From a virus, in IMG/VR virus record IMGVR_UViG_3300042260_000700, positions 1 to 27,333 of that record: a stretch of 27,333 bases of DNA, one strand, 5' to 3'. A program made the translations under genes and the position numbers. Positions 13,688 to 20,778 of this stretch are shown piece after piece (within the stretch, counting starts at the first letter, position 1; each line of letters opens with the position of its first letter). The notes beneath the pieces are model-generated. The model had not been told where the DNA came from. It did not search any database and saw only the letters and a program-made list of their open reading frames with translations.

Positions 13688-14596
13688 ATGAAAAAAATTG
13701 AAAAACGTATACGAATTGTTAAGAAGACGACAACTAATGAACTAGGTGGTATACGTCATTTGTTAAATGTATACCCAACGGGAATACTTAGTATGGTTAG
13801 TGATACATTCGATTTATGGAGAATGTGTACAGAATATCTACCGGTTCTGAAAGAAGAGATTATGGCTCGTGATGGTAAATTGGTTATTCGTCCTGACTCA
13901 GGTGACCCAGTTAATATTCTCTGTGGAATGAGAGTAATGACCGAAGACGAATTTAAAGCGTTTGTATACACTGATGAGTATAGTTACAAAACAAATGGAA
14001 TAACTATCTTAAAAGATGGTGTATATTATGAACCAGAAGTTAACCATTGGCCCGACGGCTGTGTTGATTGGGCTGGAGCAGATATGGATGGTAAAACCTA
14101 TAGCGAACATGAAGTGAAAGGCGTTATTGAATTACTTTGGGATGTATTTGGTGGAACAATCAACGAACAAGGTTACAAAGTACTAGATCCACACATCGGA
14201 GCAATTTACGGAGATTCGATTACAATTGATCGTGCCGATGAAATCTGTAGAAGATTAGCTGCAAAAGGATTTGCATCAACCAATGTGGTATTAGGGATTG
14301 GTTCATTTACATACCAATACAACACCCGAGATACATTTGGATTTGCAATGAAGGCAACGTATGTTGAGGTAAATGGTGAAGGTAGAGAAATCTTCAAGGA
14401 TCCTATCACAGATGATGGTACTAAGAAGTCTGCGACTGGTTTGTTAATGGTTACAAGACCTAATGATGGCGATTATCAATTATTCGATAAAGTAAATTGG
14501 AATAATGAAGCCAATGGTGAATTAAAAACTATTTACAGAGATGGTAAGTTCCATAATGCAACGACCTTAGACAAAATCCGTAACCGATTAAAATAA
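13688..14596 (+). CDS. nadV: nicotinamide phosphoribosyltransferase homologue, C-terminal piece
   Basis: 302 aa. It begins with a new ATG and MKKIEK, then the native-looking linker KRIRIVKKTTTNELGGIRHL and the rest of the NAMPT fold: YPTGILSMVSDTFDLW (29-44), phosphate/PRPP site VIRPDSGDP (66-74), IYGDS (173-177), GIGSFTYQ (203-210), FKDPITDDGTKKSATG. Together the two pieces hold all expected active-site motifs in order, with no duplication or loss. The leader is A/T-rich with no Shine-Dalgarno. The break lies in a non-conserved insertion loop, so assembly in trans is plausible. It ends the prs-nadV operon before a strong terminator. Confidence 0.9.
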   Translation: MKKIEKRIRIVKKTTTNELGGIRHLLNVYPTGILSMVSDTFDLWRMCTEYLPVLKEEIMARDGKLVIRPDSGDPVNILCGMRVMTEDEFKAFVYTDEYSYKTNGITILKDGVYYEPEVNHWPDGCVDWAGADMDGKTYSEHEVKGVIELLWDVFGGTINEQGYKVLDPHIGAIYGDSITIDRADEICRRLAAKGFASTNVVLGIGSFTYQYNTRDTFGFAMKATYVEVNGEGREIFKDPITDDGTKKSATGLLMVTRPNDGDYQLFDKVNWNNEANGELKTIYRDGKFHNATTLDKIRNRLK

Positions 14597-14603
14597 ATTA
14601 TTA

Positions 14604-14630
14604 AGTGTCTACTTCGGTAGGCACTTTTTT
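14604..14630 (+). terminator. intrinsic terminator with TTCG tetraloop
   Basis: AGTGTCTA 14604-14611 pairs with TAGGCACT 14618-14625; the loop CTTCGG adds a C-G closed UUCG. T-run 14625-14630. It ends the NAD module. Confidence 0.9.
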
Positions 14631-14640
14631 ACTGTTACGG

Positions 14641-14673
14641 TTGGATATATGAAATCAATTTCTTATATTATAG
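14641..14673 (+). promoter_or_regulatory. class II phage promoter
   Basis: TTGGATATA at 14641 and TATATTATAG at 14664, spacing 23, directly after the terminator. It drives the 14685-18919 operon. Confidence 0.75.
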
Positions 14674-14684
14674 AAAAATAAGAT

Positions 14685-15059
14685 ATGAAAATAAGAGTCG
14701 ACAATATCGAATGCCGTTGTAAGGATGGTCGTTATGACATCATTTGTTATTATCCTAACACGTATTATGGTGCTGAAGAGCAGATGATTGCAGACGGTTG
14801 GGAACGAGTTGAAAAAGATGGAGAGTTTTATGGATTACGTAAAGACCATACTACAGTTACCGCAAGTTGCTTTGTGAATCCAGAGCATGCATATAGCATT
14901 GCGAGTCTTGAATATGATGCAAATGAATGCTGTTGTGAGTTAACTACAGTTGGTCCTCGTGTATTAGATTTGAAGAAGAAGGACCGCAAAGCATTCTTCA
15001 AGGTATACAAGTTAGCAGAGAAGGCAATCCGAGAAGAAAATCGTAGACGCGATGACTAA
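14685..15059 (+). CDS. cysteine-containing hypothetical protein
   Basis: 124 aa. Cysteines near residues 10-12, 21, 61, 82-84 and a basic C-terminal helix (KLAEKAIREENRRRDD). Predicted mixed alpha/beta. No family recognised. Overlaps the next gene by 8 nt. Confidence 0.8.
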   Translation: MKIRVDNIECRCKDGRYDIICYYPNTYYGAEEQMIADGWERVEKDGEFYGLRKDHTTVTASCFVNPEHAYSIASLEYDANECCCELTTVGPRVLDLKKKDRKAFFKVYKLAEKAIREENRRRDD

Positions 15060-15240
15060 TGATGAGATAAGGGAATTGATTGCAGCATATGAAAAACTCG
15101 CCGCAAAAACTCATATCTACAGTTATAGTATTACTCAGAAAGCATATTATAAAGCACAAGAATTAAAAGCTCAATTGGTACCTGAGGAACCAAAGGAGCC
15201 GGAGAAGACAGGTATTGATAAATGGTTTAAAACAAAATAA
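15052..15240 (+). CDS. small helical protein with IDKWFKTK tail
   Basis: 62 aa. Helical N-terminal two thirds, then a proline/glutamate hinge (VPEEPKEPEK) and C-terminal TGIDKWFKTK. The tail resembles that of the 7092 product. Unknown function; overlaps upstream gene. Confidence 0.75.
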   Translation: MTNDEIRELIAAYEKLAAKTHIYSYSITQKAYYKAQELKAQLVPEEPKEPEKTGIDKWFKTK

Positions 15241-15241
15241 G

Positions 15242-15730
15242 ATGAGTGTAGTTAGGTTTATAGCAGATTTGCATTTGGGTCATACTAATATGGCAACACG
15301 TCGTGGCTTTGCTACTGTCGAGGAACATGACGAACACATCATTGCATCCTGGAATAGTGTTGTAGACAAACGAGATGTAACATATATCCTAGGCGATGTC
15401 ACAATGGAGAAGAAGGCTTCATATGCCTTGTTGGATCGTTTAAATGGTGTTAAGCATGTAGTGTTAGGCAACCACGATCGTCGACAAGATGTGCCTCACT
15501 TGCTTCATCATGTTGGAAGTGTAATGGGTATGAAAGAATACAAAGGATTCGTATTGACACATTGTCCTATACACCCAATGGAGTTAGAATATCGCTTTCC
15601 TAGAAACATACATGGACATATACATGATGCGGTAGTAATGCTAAATGGTTGCCCAGATCCGCGTTACATTTGTGTTTCATGTGAGCGAGTAGATTACAAA
15701 CCAAAGTCATTAGACGAATTAATAAAATAA
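15242..15730 (+). CDS. metallophosphoesterase (YfcE-like phage type)
   Basis: 162 aa from ATG 15242, 1 nt after the previous stop; an in-frame ATG 27 nt earlier overlaps the upstream gene and adds nothing conserved. Motifs: ADLHLGH (8-14), YILGDV (48-53), VLGNHDRR (74-81), LTHCPIHP (105-112), NIHGHIHD (122-129). It binds two metals and should hydrolyse a phosphoester. It is smaller than, and not close to, the enzyme at 3282, so the phage has two distinct phosphoesterases. Substrate unknown. Confidence 0.9.
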   Translation: MSVVRFIADLHLGHTNMATRRGFATVEEHDEHIIASWNSVVDKRDVTYILGDVTMEKKASYALLDRLNGVKHVVLGNHDRRQDVPHLLHHVGSVMGMKEYKGFVLTHCPIHPMELEYRFPRNIHGHIHDAVVMLNGCPDPRYICVSCERVDYKPKSLDELIK

Positions 15731-15731
15731 G

Positions 15732-16331
15732 ATGAAAACATTTGAATGGATTAACATACTTAACTCGCCCTTTGTAAGGCCAAGAGTTAACATATACATA
15801 GGCAAGGTTGCTATAGGTACACCCTATTTCTTTCCACGCAGATTGGTTAAGCCTAATACAAAACAAGCAGATGAACTAGCTGCAGAGAAAATAGCGGATG
15901 CAGAACGGTTCAATGAACGCAATGCAAAAAATGATTATCGAAGGAGAGTGCCTACCTTTGAGGAAGCACGTGCCGAAGTAATGCGAGGACGAATATTTGT
16001 TCCCAAACGCTTTGGCTTTGACTTTGTAGGATTAGGATACAAGACAAAATGGTCTGATACAGATTATCGATTCGAATGGAGTCCGTGTTGGTCCTTTGTG
16101 TTTTTCAAATGGCAAATTGCTTTGACATTCACAGGACCGCGTGGAGAAGCTGCTAGCTTTGATTCTTATTGGACATCTTGGCTGTATTACACTAACAACA
16201 CAGAAGGCACCATTGAGGAACGAGTAGCACAATGCAAAAAGGATTATTCACAAACCTATACGGTTAGCAATGGTGAGACAAGAAGTACAGTTAACTATTA
16301 TGATGTCGTATTAAAAAAGAAATACAGATGA
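15732..16331 (+). CDS. conserved phage hypothetical, aromatic-rich
   Basis: 199 aa. The central segment (about 95-140) has GLGYKTKWSDTDYRFEWSPC followed by SFVFFKWQIALTF, a pattern of a conserved phage protein family with no known function to me. No clear signal peptide; the hydrophobic aromatic part may be a buried beta-sheet. Overlaps the next gene by 4 nt. Confidence 0.8.
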   Translation: MKTFEWINILNSPFVRPRVNIYIGKVAIGTPYFFPRRLVKPNTKQADELAAEKIADAERFNERNAKNDYRRRVPTFEEARAEVMRGRIFVPKRFGFDFVGLGYKTKWSDTDYRFEWSPCWSFVFFKWQIALTFTGPRGEAASFDSYWTSWLYYTNNTEGTIEERVAQCKKDYSQTYTVSNGETRSTVNYYDVVLKKKYR

Positions 16332-16855
16332 AAGCAAAGTTGATAAACAGATGGGGTGATTACAGATTATATGTAAATGAAACGCCTTATGCTACAACGG
16401 GTGATAGTCCATACAAGAAACTATCCCTAAAAAACTGCCAAGCAATTGAACGTGGTTATGATTTGATGAAATTAGCAGAAGAGAATTCCAACAAATATTA
16501 TGATATTAAAACAACAGACTGGCATTGTAACTATAATGGATTTTTTAGTGGCTTCCAAAAAGCACTTGAGTTGATAGGTGATAAGAAGTTTAATGAGGAG
16601 GATGTAAGAAATATATTTGCAAAAACATTAGAAAATGCACCAAGTATGGAAAGTCATACAAGAATGATATCTGATGAGCAATATAGACATTCTGTAATGG
16701 ATGAATTATATGATAGAATTACCAAGTCACTACAACAAACTGAATGGGATGTTGAGATTGAGATGGACGCTATCCCAGCTGATAGAGCTCCTAATGGTTG
16801 GGATAGATTTCCAAAACTTGATGCAGATGGATATTTAATACTTAAAAGAATATGA
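16328..16855 (+). CDS. hypothetical phage protein
   Basis: 175 aa, alpha-rich. Includes FSGFQKALELIGDKKFNEED near the middle and an acidic C-terminal strand with PNGWDRFPKLDADGYLILKR. ATGA-type overlaps on both sides indicate operon translation coupling. Unknown function. Confidence 0.8.
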   Translation: MKAKLINRWGDYRLYVNETPYATTGDSPYKKLSLKNCQAIERGYDLMKLAEENSNKYYDIKTTDWHCNYNGFFSGFQKALELIGDKKFNEEDVRNIFAKTLENAPSMESHTRMISDEQYRHSVMDELYDRITKSLQQTEWDVEIEMDAIPADRAPNGWDRFPKLDADGYLILKRI

Positions 16856-17172
16856 GACTAACAAGAGAACAAAAACGAGAAAAGGCAAGCGAAGATCTTA
16901 TCAATGAGATGTTCCGCATTGCAGGACATGATGTAACCTTTGAGGATATAAAGGGACGTAAGGATAACTGGTTCCAACAATACACAATGACCGTAGCTCA
17001 GAATGAGGAATGGCAAAAGTGGGGAAAGAAGTATTTGCAGAAGCAGTTACGTACACCAGCTAAGTTAGCAGAGCGTGAGATGCAATGGTTTAGCTTACAG
17101 TATGGATTATCATTCTCAGACTTTCCTGGGTTTGGACCTTATAACACAGAAGAAGATGATAAAACGAATTAA
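16852..17172 (+). CDS. hypothetical phage protein
   Basis: 106 aa, helical and charged, tryptophans spaced through (NWFQQYTM, EEWQKWGKKYL). ATGA overlap with the preceding gene and 17-nt overlap with the next. No motif recognised. Confidence 0.8.
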   Translation: MRLTREQKREKASEDLINEMFRIAGHDVTFEDIKGRKDNWFQQYTMTVAQNEEWQKWGKKYLQKQLRTPAKLAEREMQWFSLQYGLSFSDFPGFGPYNTEEDDKTN

Positions 17173-17473
17173 AATAAAAGGCTTCAGAGCATCATTTGTT
17201 CTGAGGCATCGTTGGGAAAAGGATTCTAATTCCATGATATCAAACTATGAGGCTAATGAAATTAAAAATAATTGGCAGTTAGGTATTTGGGCTAAACGAT
17301 ATCAAGTAGTTGGTCGAGTAAGACTCCCTAAAAACCAATGGGTTCGGGATGAAGTCGTAAAAGAAACCTTTAGCAAATCTAATCTCGTAAACAATTACAT
17401 GATAGGATTAAACCTAATTGTATGTAAGGTTTGGGTAAACTTTACTTTTAAACCAACATTTGGAGAAAAATAA
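17156..17473 (+). CDS. conserved phage hypothetical
   Basis: 105 aa from ATG 17156; an earlier in-frame ATG (17075) would overlap the upstream gene by 98 nt and has no support. It contains WQLGIWAKRYQVVGR and LVNNYMIGLNLIVCKVWVNF, a pattern I associate with small conserved phage proteins of unknown role. The C-terminal half is amphipathic to hydrophobic. Confidence 0.8.
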   Translation: MIKRIKIKGFRASFVLRHRWEKDSNSMISNYEANEIKNNWQLGIWAKRYQVVGRVRLPKNQWVRDEVVKETFSKSNLVNNYMIGLNLIVCKVWVNFTFKPTFGEK

Positions 17474-17479
17474 AATAAT

Positions 17480-17653
17480 ATGAAAAAATATTTAATATGG
17501 GGTCAAATAGGTAGCATCTCATTTCGCGATACAATTGAAGCAGACCAATTTGATTGCGACACCTCAGGAGCATATGTTTTCCGAAATTTCAGTACTAGAG
17601 AAATGTGGTGTTATCCAATTTATAGAACAGTAGTTAAATTAATAGTAGAATAA
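17480..17653 (+). CDS. small hypothetical protein
   Basis: 57 aa, aromatic and beta-like (MKKYLIWGQIGSISF at the start; TREMWCYPIYR later). ATG follows AAAATAAT, the usual leader of this operon. In the chain of small genes with near-zero spacing. Function unknown. Confidence 0.65.
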   Translation: MKKYLIWGQIGSISFRDTIEADQFDCDTSGAYVFRNFSTREMWCYPIYRTVVKLIVE

Positions 17654-17654
17654 C

Positions 17655-17786
17655 ATGACACACCACAATATTTGGTTCAAAAGATGGTTTAACCCTACGT
17701 TAAGAAAACTATTCAAAGTTGAAATATGTTCCCTAATCGATGGCGAAACAGTGATTGGATTTGGAATACGAAAATATAAATATTAA
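17655..17786 (+). CDS. small basic protein
   Basis: 43 aa: basic aromatic N-terminus (NIWFKRWFNPTLRKLF) and beta-like tail. Starts 1 nt after the previous stop and is followed by an A-rich leader for the next gene, so it fits the operon. Confidence 0.6.
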   Translation: MTHHNIWFKRWFNPTLRKLFKVEICSLIDGETVIGFGIRKYKY

Positions 17787-17793
17787 AATAATT

Positions 17794-18072
17794 ATGGAAT
17801 TCAGAATACAAATTAAAGAACAACGAAACGGGACAAAACGATATATTCCCCAAGTTGGAACCCCACGTTTAAGAATAGGTAAATTTGATTTTCTCTCTAT
17901 GGAATGGGAAAACATAATTAAATCTGGGGTGCATTATATGGAAGCCCAATCAATGTACGAATCTCACTCTACAGAACAAGAAGCACTTGATGTTATCGAA
18001 GGATATAAAAAGTACATTATTGAAGAAAAAGGTAAAGAAACCATGCAAACTACTTATAAATCAGTAAAATGA
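17794..18072 (+). CDS. hypothetical phage protein
   Basis: 92 aa from ATG 17794, chosen over ATG 17755 because the longer form overlaps the preceding small gene. Beta-rich start with PQVGTPRLRIGKFDFLSMEW and a helical end. Overlaps the next gene as ATGA. Confidence 0.75.
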   Translation: MEFRIQIKEQRNGTKRYIPQVGTPRLRIGKFDFLSMEWENIIKSGVHYMEAQSMYESHSTEQEALDVIEGYKKYIIEEKGKETMQTTYKSVK

Positions 18073-18332
18073 AAAATTTCCCTAGAATATTTCCTTACCA
18101 ACTCATCCATAATGATGATCTAAAAAGCATGCGCAATGGATCGTTTGAACGAGGATATCGTACAGGTAAAAGAGATGCAATTGACTCTCTACGTGGTATA
18201 CAAGCATATGATTGTAACGCATTAACTGAAGAGGAACGAGAAATGGTAATGAACTTCTTAGTTGAACATGATCTAGAATTTGGATACAATGTTGATGCCG
18301 GAGGATTTTATATAGTAAAAAGAACAAAATGA
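18069..18332 (+). CDS. hypothetical phage protein
   Basis: 87 aa with a Gly/Arg-rich turn (GSFERGYRTGKRDAIDSLRG) and helical middle. ATGA overlaps with both neighbours. Unknown. Confidence 0.75.
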   Translation: MKNFPRIFPYQLIHNDDLKSMRNGSFERGYRTGKRDAIDSLRGIQAYDCNALTEEEREMVMNFLVEHDLEFGYNVDAGGFYIVKRTK

Positions 18333-18619
18333 AAATAGACCAAGAAGACTTTAATCGCAAGGCGCAGCACATCTTAGACACCGTTGTGCGTCCTCAGGTT
18401 GAACGTTATGAAAAGGCTAAGGCAGAAGGGACATTGGTACCAAAGCCTAGACAAGTAGGAGCTGCGGGATTTGTAGCTGATGAGTATGCAAGCAAGATAA
18501 CCTTATCATATTTCAGAAGTGTATACAAAGACTTTGTAGATGAAAAGATAACAATGAGCAGAATGGTTGAGCTGTTAAATGAACAAGCAAATAGAGAACA
18601 AGATGACAGGATTTTATGA
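18329..18619 (+). CDS. hypothetical phage protein
   Basis: 96 aa, two long helices joined by a PKPRQVGAAGF turn. The C-terminus overlaps the next start by 17 nt. Unknown. Confidence 0.75.
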   Translation: MKIDQEDFNRKAQHILDTVVRPQVERYEKAKAEGTLVPKPRQVGAAGFVADEYASKITLSYFRSVYKDFVDEKITMSRMVELLNEQANREQDDRIL

Positions 18620-18785
18620 CTTAATGGACACCGGAATGGCTGAGGCATTAGGAGTCGATGTTGAAACATATATTGAGGTAATAGAAGACCGATGCACTGC
18701 AGAAGAAGCAAAAATTATCTTTGATGGTATTTGGTTTGAAGAAGATGAAACCGCAGCTCGGGAATTATTTAAAAGCAAATTATGA
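18603..18785 (+). CDS. small acidic helical protein
   Basis: 60 aa from ATG 18603 (an in-frame ATG at 18579 lies deeper in the previous gene). Acidic, two-helix, with a LGVDVETYIEVIE segment. ATGA overlap with the next gene. Confidence 0.7.
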   Translation: MTGFYDLMDTGMAEALGVDVETYIEVIEDRCTAEEAKIIFDGIWFEEDETAARELFKSKL

Positions 18786-18919
18786 AATACTTAATATATC
18801 TTTTCATGTACACGATATTGCACATTATGCATTTAGTGTGGCACTTCAAGCTTCGCAAATATTCCTTTAACGAGTATTGTAAAGACATTGAAAATTGGGA
18901 ATGGCCAATTGATATATAA
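18782..18919 (+). CDS. small membrane-associated peptide
   Basis: 45 aa. The N-terminal half is hydrophobic and aromatic (YLIYLFMYTILHIMHLVWHF), a likely single membrane span, followed by a polar tail. ATGA coupled to the preceding gene; last gene before a strong terminator. Confidence 0.65.
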   Translation: MKYLIYLFMYTILHIMHLVWHFKLRKYSFNEYCKDIENWEWPIDI

Positions 18920-18938
18920 TACTGCCAGTCAAGCTAAG

Positions 18939-18967
18939 AGTGTTAACAGCAATGTTAGCACTTTTTT
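18939..18967 (+). terminator. intrinsic terminator
   Basis: AGTGTTAAC 18939-18947 pairs with GTTAGCACT 18954-18962 (9 bp, one G-U), loop AGCAAT, then six T. Confidence 0.9.
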
Positions 18968-18977
18968 ACTATACAGA

Positions 18978-19008
18978 TTGGATATATGAAAACTATTTCT
19001 TATTATAG
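18978..19008 (+). promoter_or_regulatory. class II promoter of the cassette array
   Basis: TTGGATATA at 18978 and TATTATAG at 19001, spacing 23. It is followed by GGAGAAAATAAG, giving this first gene a weak Shine-Dalgarno. Confidence 0.75.
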
Positions 19009-19023
19009 GAGAAAATAAGAAGT

Positions 19024-19206
19024 ATGAAATACACATTAGAAGAAGTTATTGAAGAGCTCAAGAAAATTAATTTAGTGAACCCATATCATATAGAGATGGA
19101 AAGCAATGGGCATGGAGAATTTCCTGATAGTTATAAGTTAACGGAAACAGGAGCACAAAGGTTAAAGGAAACTTTGGCAGTGCGTTTAACCACTAAATCA
19201 GAATAA
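19024..19206 (+). CDS. cassette gene 1, small helical protein
   Basis: 60 aa. Helical N-terminus (TLEEVIEELKKIN) and a polar middle. The last codons are AAATCAGAATAA (Lys-Ser-Glu-stop) and belong to the junction repeat shared by the array. Unknown function. Confidence 0.75.
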   Translation: MKYTLEEVIEELKKINLVNPYHIEMESNGHGEFPDSYKLTETGAQRLKETLAVRLTTKSE

Positions 19207-19207
19207 C

Positions 19208-19276
19208 ATGATAGCTGTAATACTTTGTTGTTGGATGTTAATGATTGTCGTAATTAATAACACTAAATCAGAATAA
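19208..19276 (+). CDS. cassette gene 2, 22-aa hydrophobic peptide
   Basis: 22 codons, mostly hydrophobic with a double cysteine (AVILCCWMLMIVVI), ending NNTKSE. It has the same junction upstream and downstream as larger members. Too short for certainty, but the bracketing repeats argue that it is translated. Confidence 0.5.
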   Translation: MIAVILCCWMLMIVVINNTKSE

Positions 19277-19277
19277 A

Positions 19278-19367
19278 ATGGAAAGAAACTATATCATCAA
19301 AGTTAATGGTCAATATGTTGTTTTAACAGAAGGTCAGTATGAACAGTATTTAATTTATGGTATTTAA
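19278..19367 (+). CDS. cassette gene 3, 29-aa peptide
   Basis: 29 aa, tyrosine-rich (VNGQYVVLTEGQYEQY). The stop codon TAA lies inside the downstream junction repeat. Unknown; supported mainly by position. Confidence 0.5.
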   Translation: MERNYIIKVNGQYVVLTEGQYEQYLIYGI

Positions 19368-19378
19368 ATCAGAATAAG

Positions 19379-19546
19379 ATGAAAAGTAAAGAAGAAAGAA
19401 AAGGATTTACTTATGGTATGGGAACTATGCTAATGACATCAATAGGAATGGATCTTGTTGGACAAGGTGGTTGGACTACTTATTTAGGTTTAGCTTTAAT
19501 GATTACAGCTTCAATCATTGTTTATACTTACATAAAATCAGAATAA
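19379..19546 (+). CDS. cassette gene 4, small membrane protein
   Basis: 55 aa. One or two hydrophobic segments (about 15-28 and 34-51; GLALMITASIIVYTY), basic start, ending YIKSE from the junction repeat. Unknown function. Confidence 0.65.
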   Translation: MKSKEERKGFTYGMGTMLMTSIGMDLVGQGGWTTYLGLALMITASIIVYTYIKSE

Positions 19547-19547
19547 G

Positions 19548-19706
19548 ATGAAAAATCTAATTTCATTCTTTAAAAAAATGTTCACACACAATAGATGTGA
19601 TACTTGTGGATTCACAAAGGATAATGTATATGTTACAGAGTATTATGCAGAAGCAGGTTTAATTCAATGTATAAAGTGCTATAATGAAACCTTTAAATCA
19701 GAATAA
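19548..19706 (+). CDS. cassette gene 5, zinc-ribbon-like small protein
   Basis: 52 aa with two CxxC knuckles, CDTC (17-20) and CIKC (41-44), 20 residues apart, consistent with one zinc ribbon. It ends ETFKSE, encoded by the junction repeat. Could bind nucleic acid or protein. Confidence 0.7.
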   Translation: MKNLISFFKKMFTHNRCDTCGFTKDNVYVTEYYAEAGLIQCIKCYNETFKSE

Positions 19707-19707
19707 G

Positions 19708-19879
19708 ATGGCAAACATAAAAGACATTAGAAAAACAATTAAAATATATTGAGTCTATTGAGGATAATACGGGAATTATTTTCACTGGAAAAACCAAAAA
19801 AGAAGCATCTCAATATATAGATGCAAATAAAAACCATCCAAGCAACCAAAATGAATGGGCTATTATAAATGGATATTAA
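19708..19879 (+). pseudogene. cassette gene 6, frameshifted
   Basis: ATG 19708 opens MANIKDIRKTIKIY and stops at TGA 19750. A +1 frame open from 19721 continues the cassette: LEKQLKYIESIEDNTGIIF and onward to TAA 19877. Joined, it gives about 56 aa. The junction repeats on both sides are intact. One extra base around 19726-19749 explains it. The local sequence AGAAAAACA is not a standard -1 slippery site for the needed +1 shift, so mutation or a read error is more likely than programmed frameshifting. Confidence 0.65.
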
Positions 19880-19897
19880 CCTTTAAATCAGAATAAG

Positions 19898-20110
19898 ATG
19901 ACAGCAGTAGAATGGTTACAAGACCAATATGACAATAGTCCCGAATCTATTTTAATAGAAGATGATTTTAAACAAGCCAAAGAAATGGAGAAGGAGCAGA
20001 TAATGGATGCTTTTATTTTCTCAAAAGACCCTTTTGGCCTTTCTATTGGCAATAGCCACACAATTAAAAAAGCAGAAGACTACTATAACAAAACCTTTAA
20101 ATTAGAATAA
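19898..20110 (+). CDS. cassette gene 7, small acidic helical protein
   Basis: 70 aa. MTAVEWLQDQY start and helix-rich body. Its N-terminal WLQ-Q pattern is common in small phage proteins. It ends TFKLE, encoded by a junction copy with one change (AAATTAGAATAAG). Confidence 0.75.
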   Translation: MTAVEWLQDQYDNSPESILIEDDFKQAKEMEKEQIMDAFIFSKDPFGLSIGNSHTIKKAEDYYNKTFKLE

Positions 20111-20111
20111 G

Positions 20112-20306
20112 ATGGAGAAGCCAAAGCAATTAAATCAAGTAAACTTAGATGAATTAAGAAAGATTTGTCAAGAGTATGTTGACTTTGTTGATAGTGATGA
20201 TGAATACTATGAGGACAATAATTTTGACCAATACATTTTTGAAAAAGCAGTGATGGCTTTATATGGAGAAGATGTGTTTAATTGGATTAATGAGCGTAGA
20301 GATTAA
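20112..20306 (+). CDS. cassette gene 8, acidic hypothetical
   Basis: 64 aa, strongly acidic centre (DFVDSDDEYYEDNNFD), helical end. The stop lies just before a diverged junction copy (CCTTTAAACCAAAATAAG). Confidence 0.75.
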   Translation: MEKPKQLNQVNLDELRKICQEYVDFVDSDDEYYEDNNFDQYIFEKAVMALYGEDVFNWINERRD

Positions 20307-20324
20307 CCTTTAAACCAAAATAAG

Positions 20325-20768
20325 ATGTCTAAGTGGGATAAATTAAACAAAGAATTTGATGAGGCTTTGGATTCTATGACTTCAGAAGATTGGACGAGTT
20401 GGTATGAAAGATTCAAACAAAAACAAATAAATCAGAATAAGATGGAAGAAAAAGATTATACAGTAAAAGAGGATATGATTTGTCCTGTTACAAAATCACA
20501 TTGTGATGATGAATGTTGTCCGGTTGGAGCAACATGTAACATAAGCAGTTTAACTGATATGATTGAATCAGGAGAAGTAAGTCCCGGATGCGAACCTGAA
20601 CGAGTACTTAACTTAACAGCAACTCCAATTGGTATCGGTGGTTATAGATTAGGAACACCACCCAGCACTGTAACACTGCGACTAACGCATCGACCGAAAT
20701 GGCTTCATAGAAAAATGATGCGCCTCTGCTTTGGAGTAGTGTGGATAGATGATGATGTAACCAAGTAA
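20325..20768 (+). CDS. cassette genes 9 and 10 fused in frame across a junction
   Basis: 147 aa. Residues 1-34 (SKWDKLNKEFDEALDSM...) form a small helical module. Residues 35-39 (INQNK) are encoded by the junction repeat read in a different frame without its stop. Residues 40-147 start with MEEKDYTV and hold a cysteine cluster (CPVTKSHCDDECCPVGATC) that could bind zinc, then a beta-like region. The internal ATG at 20442 keeps the normal junction spacing, so separate translation of the second part is also likely. The product is thus a fusion, a dual-start gene, or both. Confidence 0.75.
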   Translation: MSKWDKLNKEFDEALDSMTSEDWTSWYERFKQKQINQNKMEEKDYTVKEDMICPVTKSHCDDECCPVGATCNISSLTDMIESGEVSPGCEPERVLNLTATPIGIGGYRLGTPPSTVTLRLTHRPKWLHRKMMRLCFGVVWIDDDVTK

Positions 20769-20778
20769 TGAAATGTAA

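Larger units (their letters stand above)
19191..20441 (+). repeat. nine-copy junction repeat between cassette genes
   Basis: Consensus CCTTTAAATCAGAATAAG directly before ATG. Copies end at 19207, 19277, 19378, 19547, 19707, 19897, 20111, 20324 and 20441. In some copies it encodes the end of the upstream protein plus its stop (KSE or KLE). In others (19367, 19879 and 20306 stops) the upstream stop is at or before the repeat. At 20425-20441 it is read in another frame as INQNK. Conservation is therefore of DNA or RNA, not protein. Confidence 0.9.

Noticed and set aside
12894-13690. Group I intron or intein in nadV
   Set aside because: Nearly the whole insert is the antisense HNH ORF, with only about 47 nt left, a stop codon in the first half and a new ATG in the second. 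No splicing domains or intron core fit.
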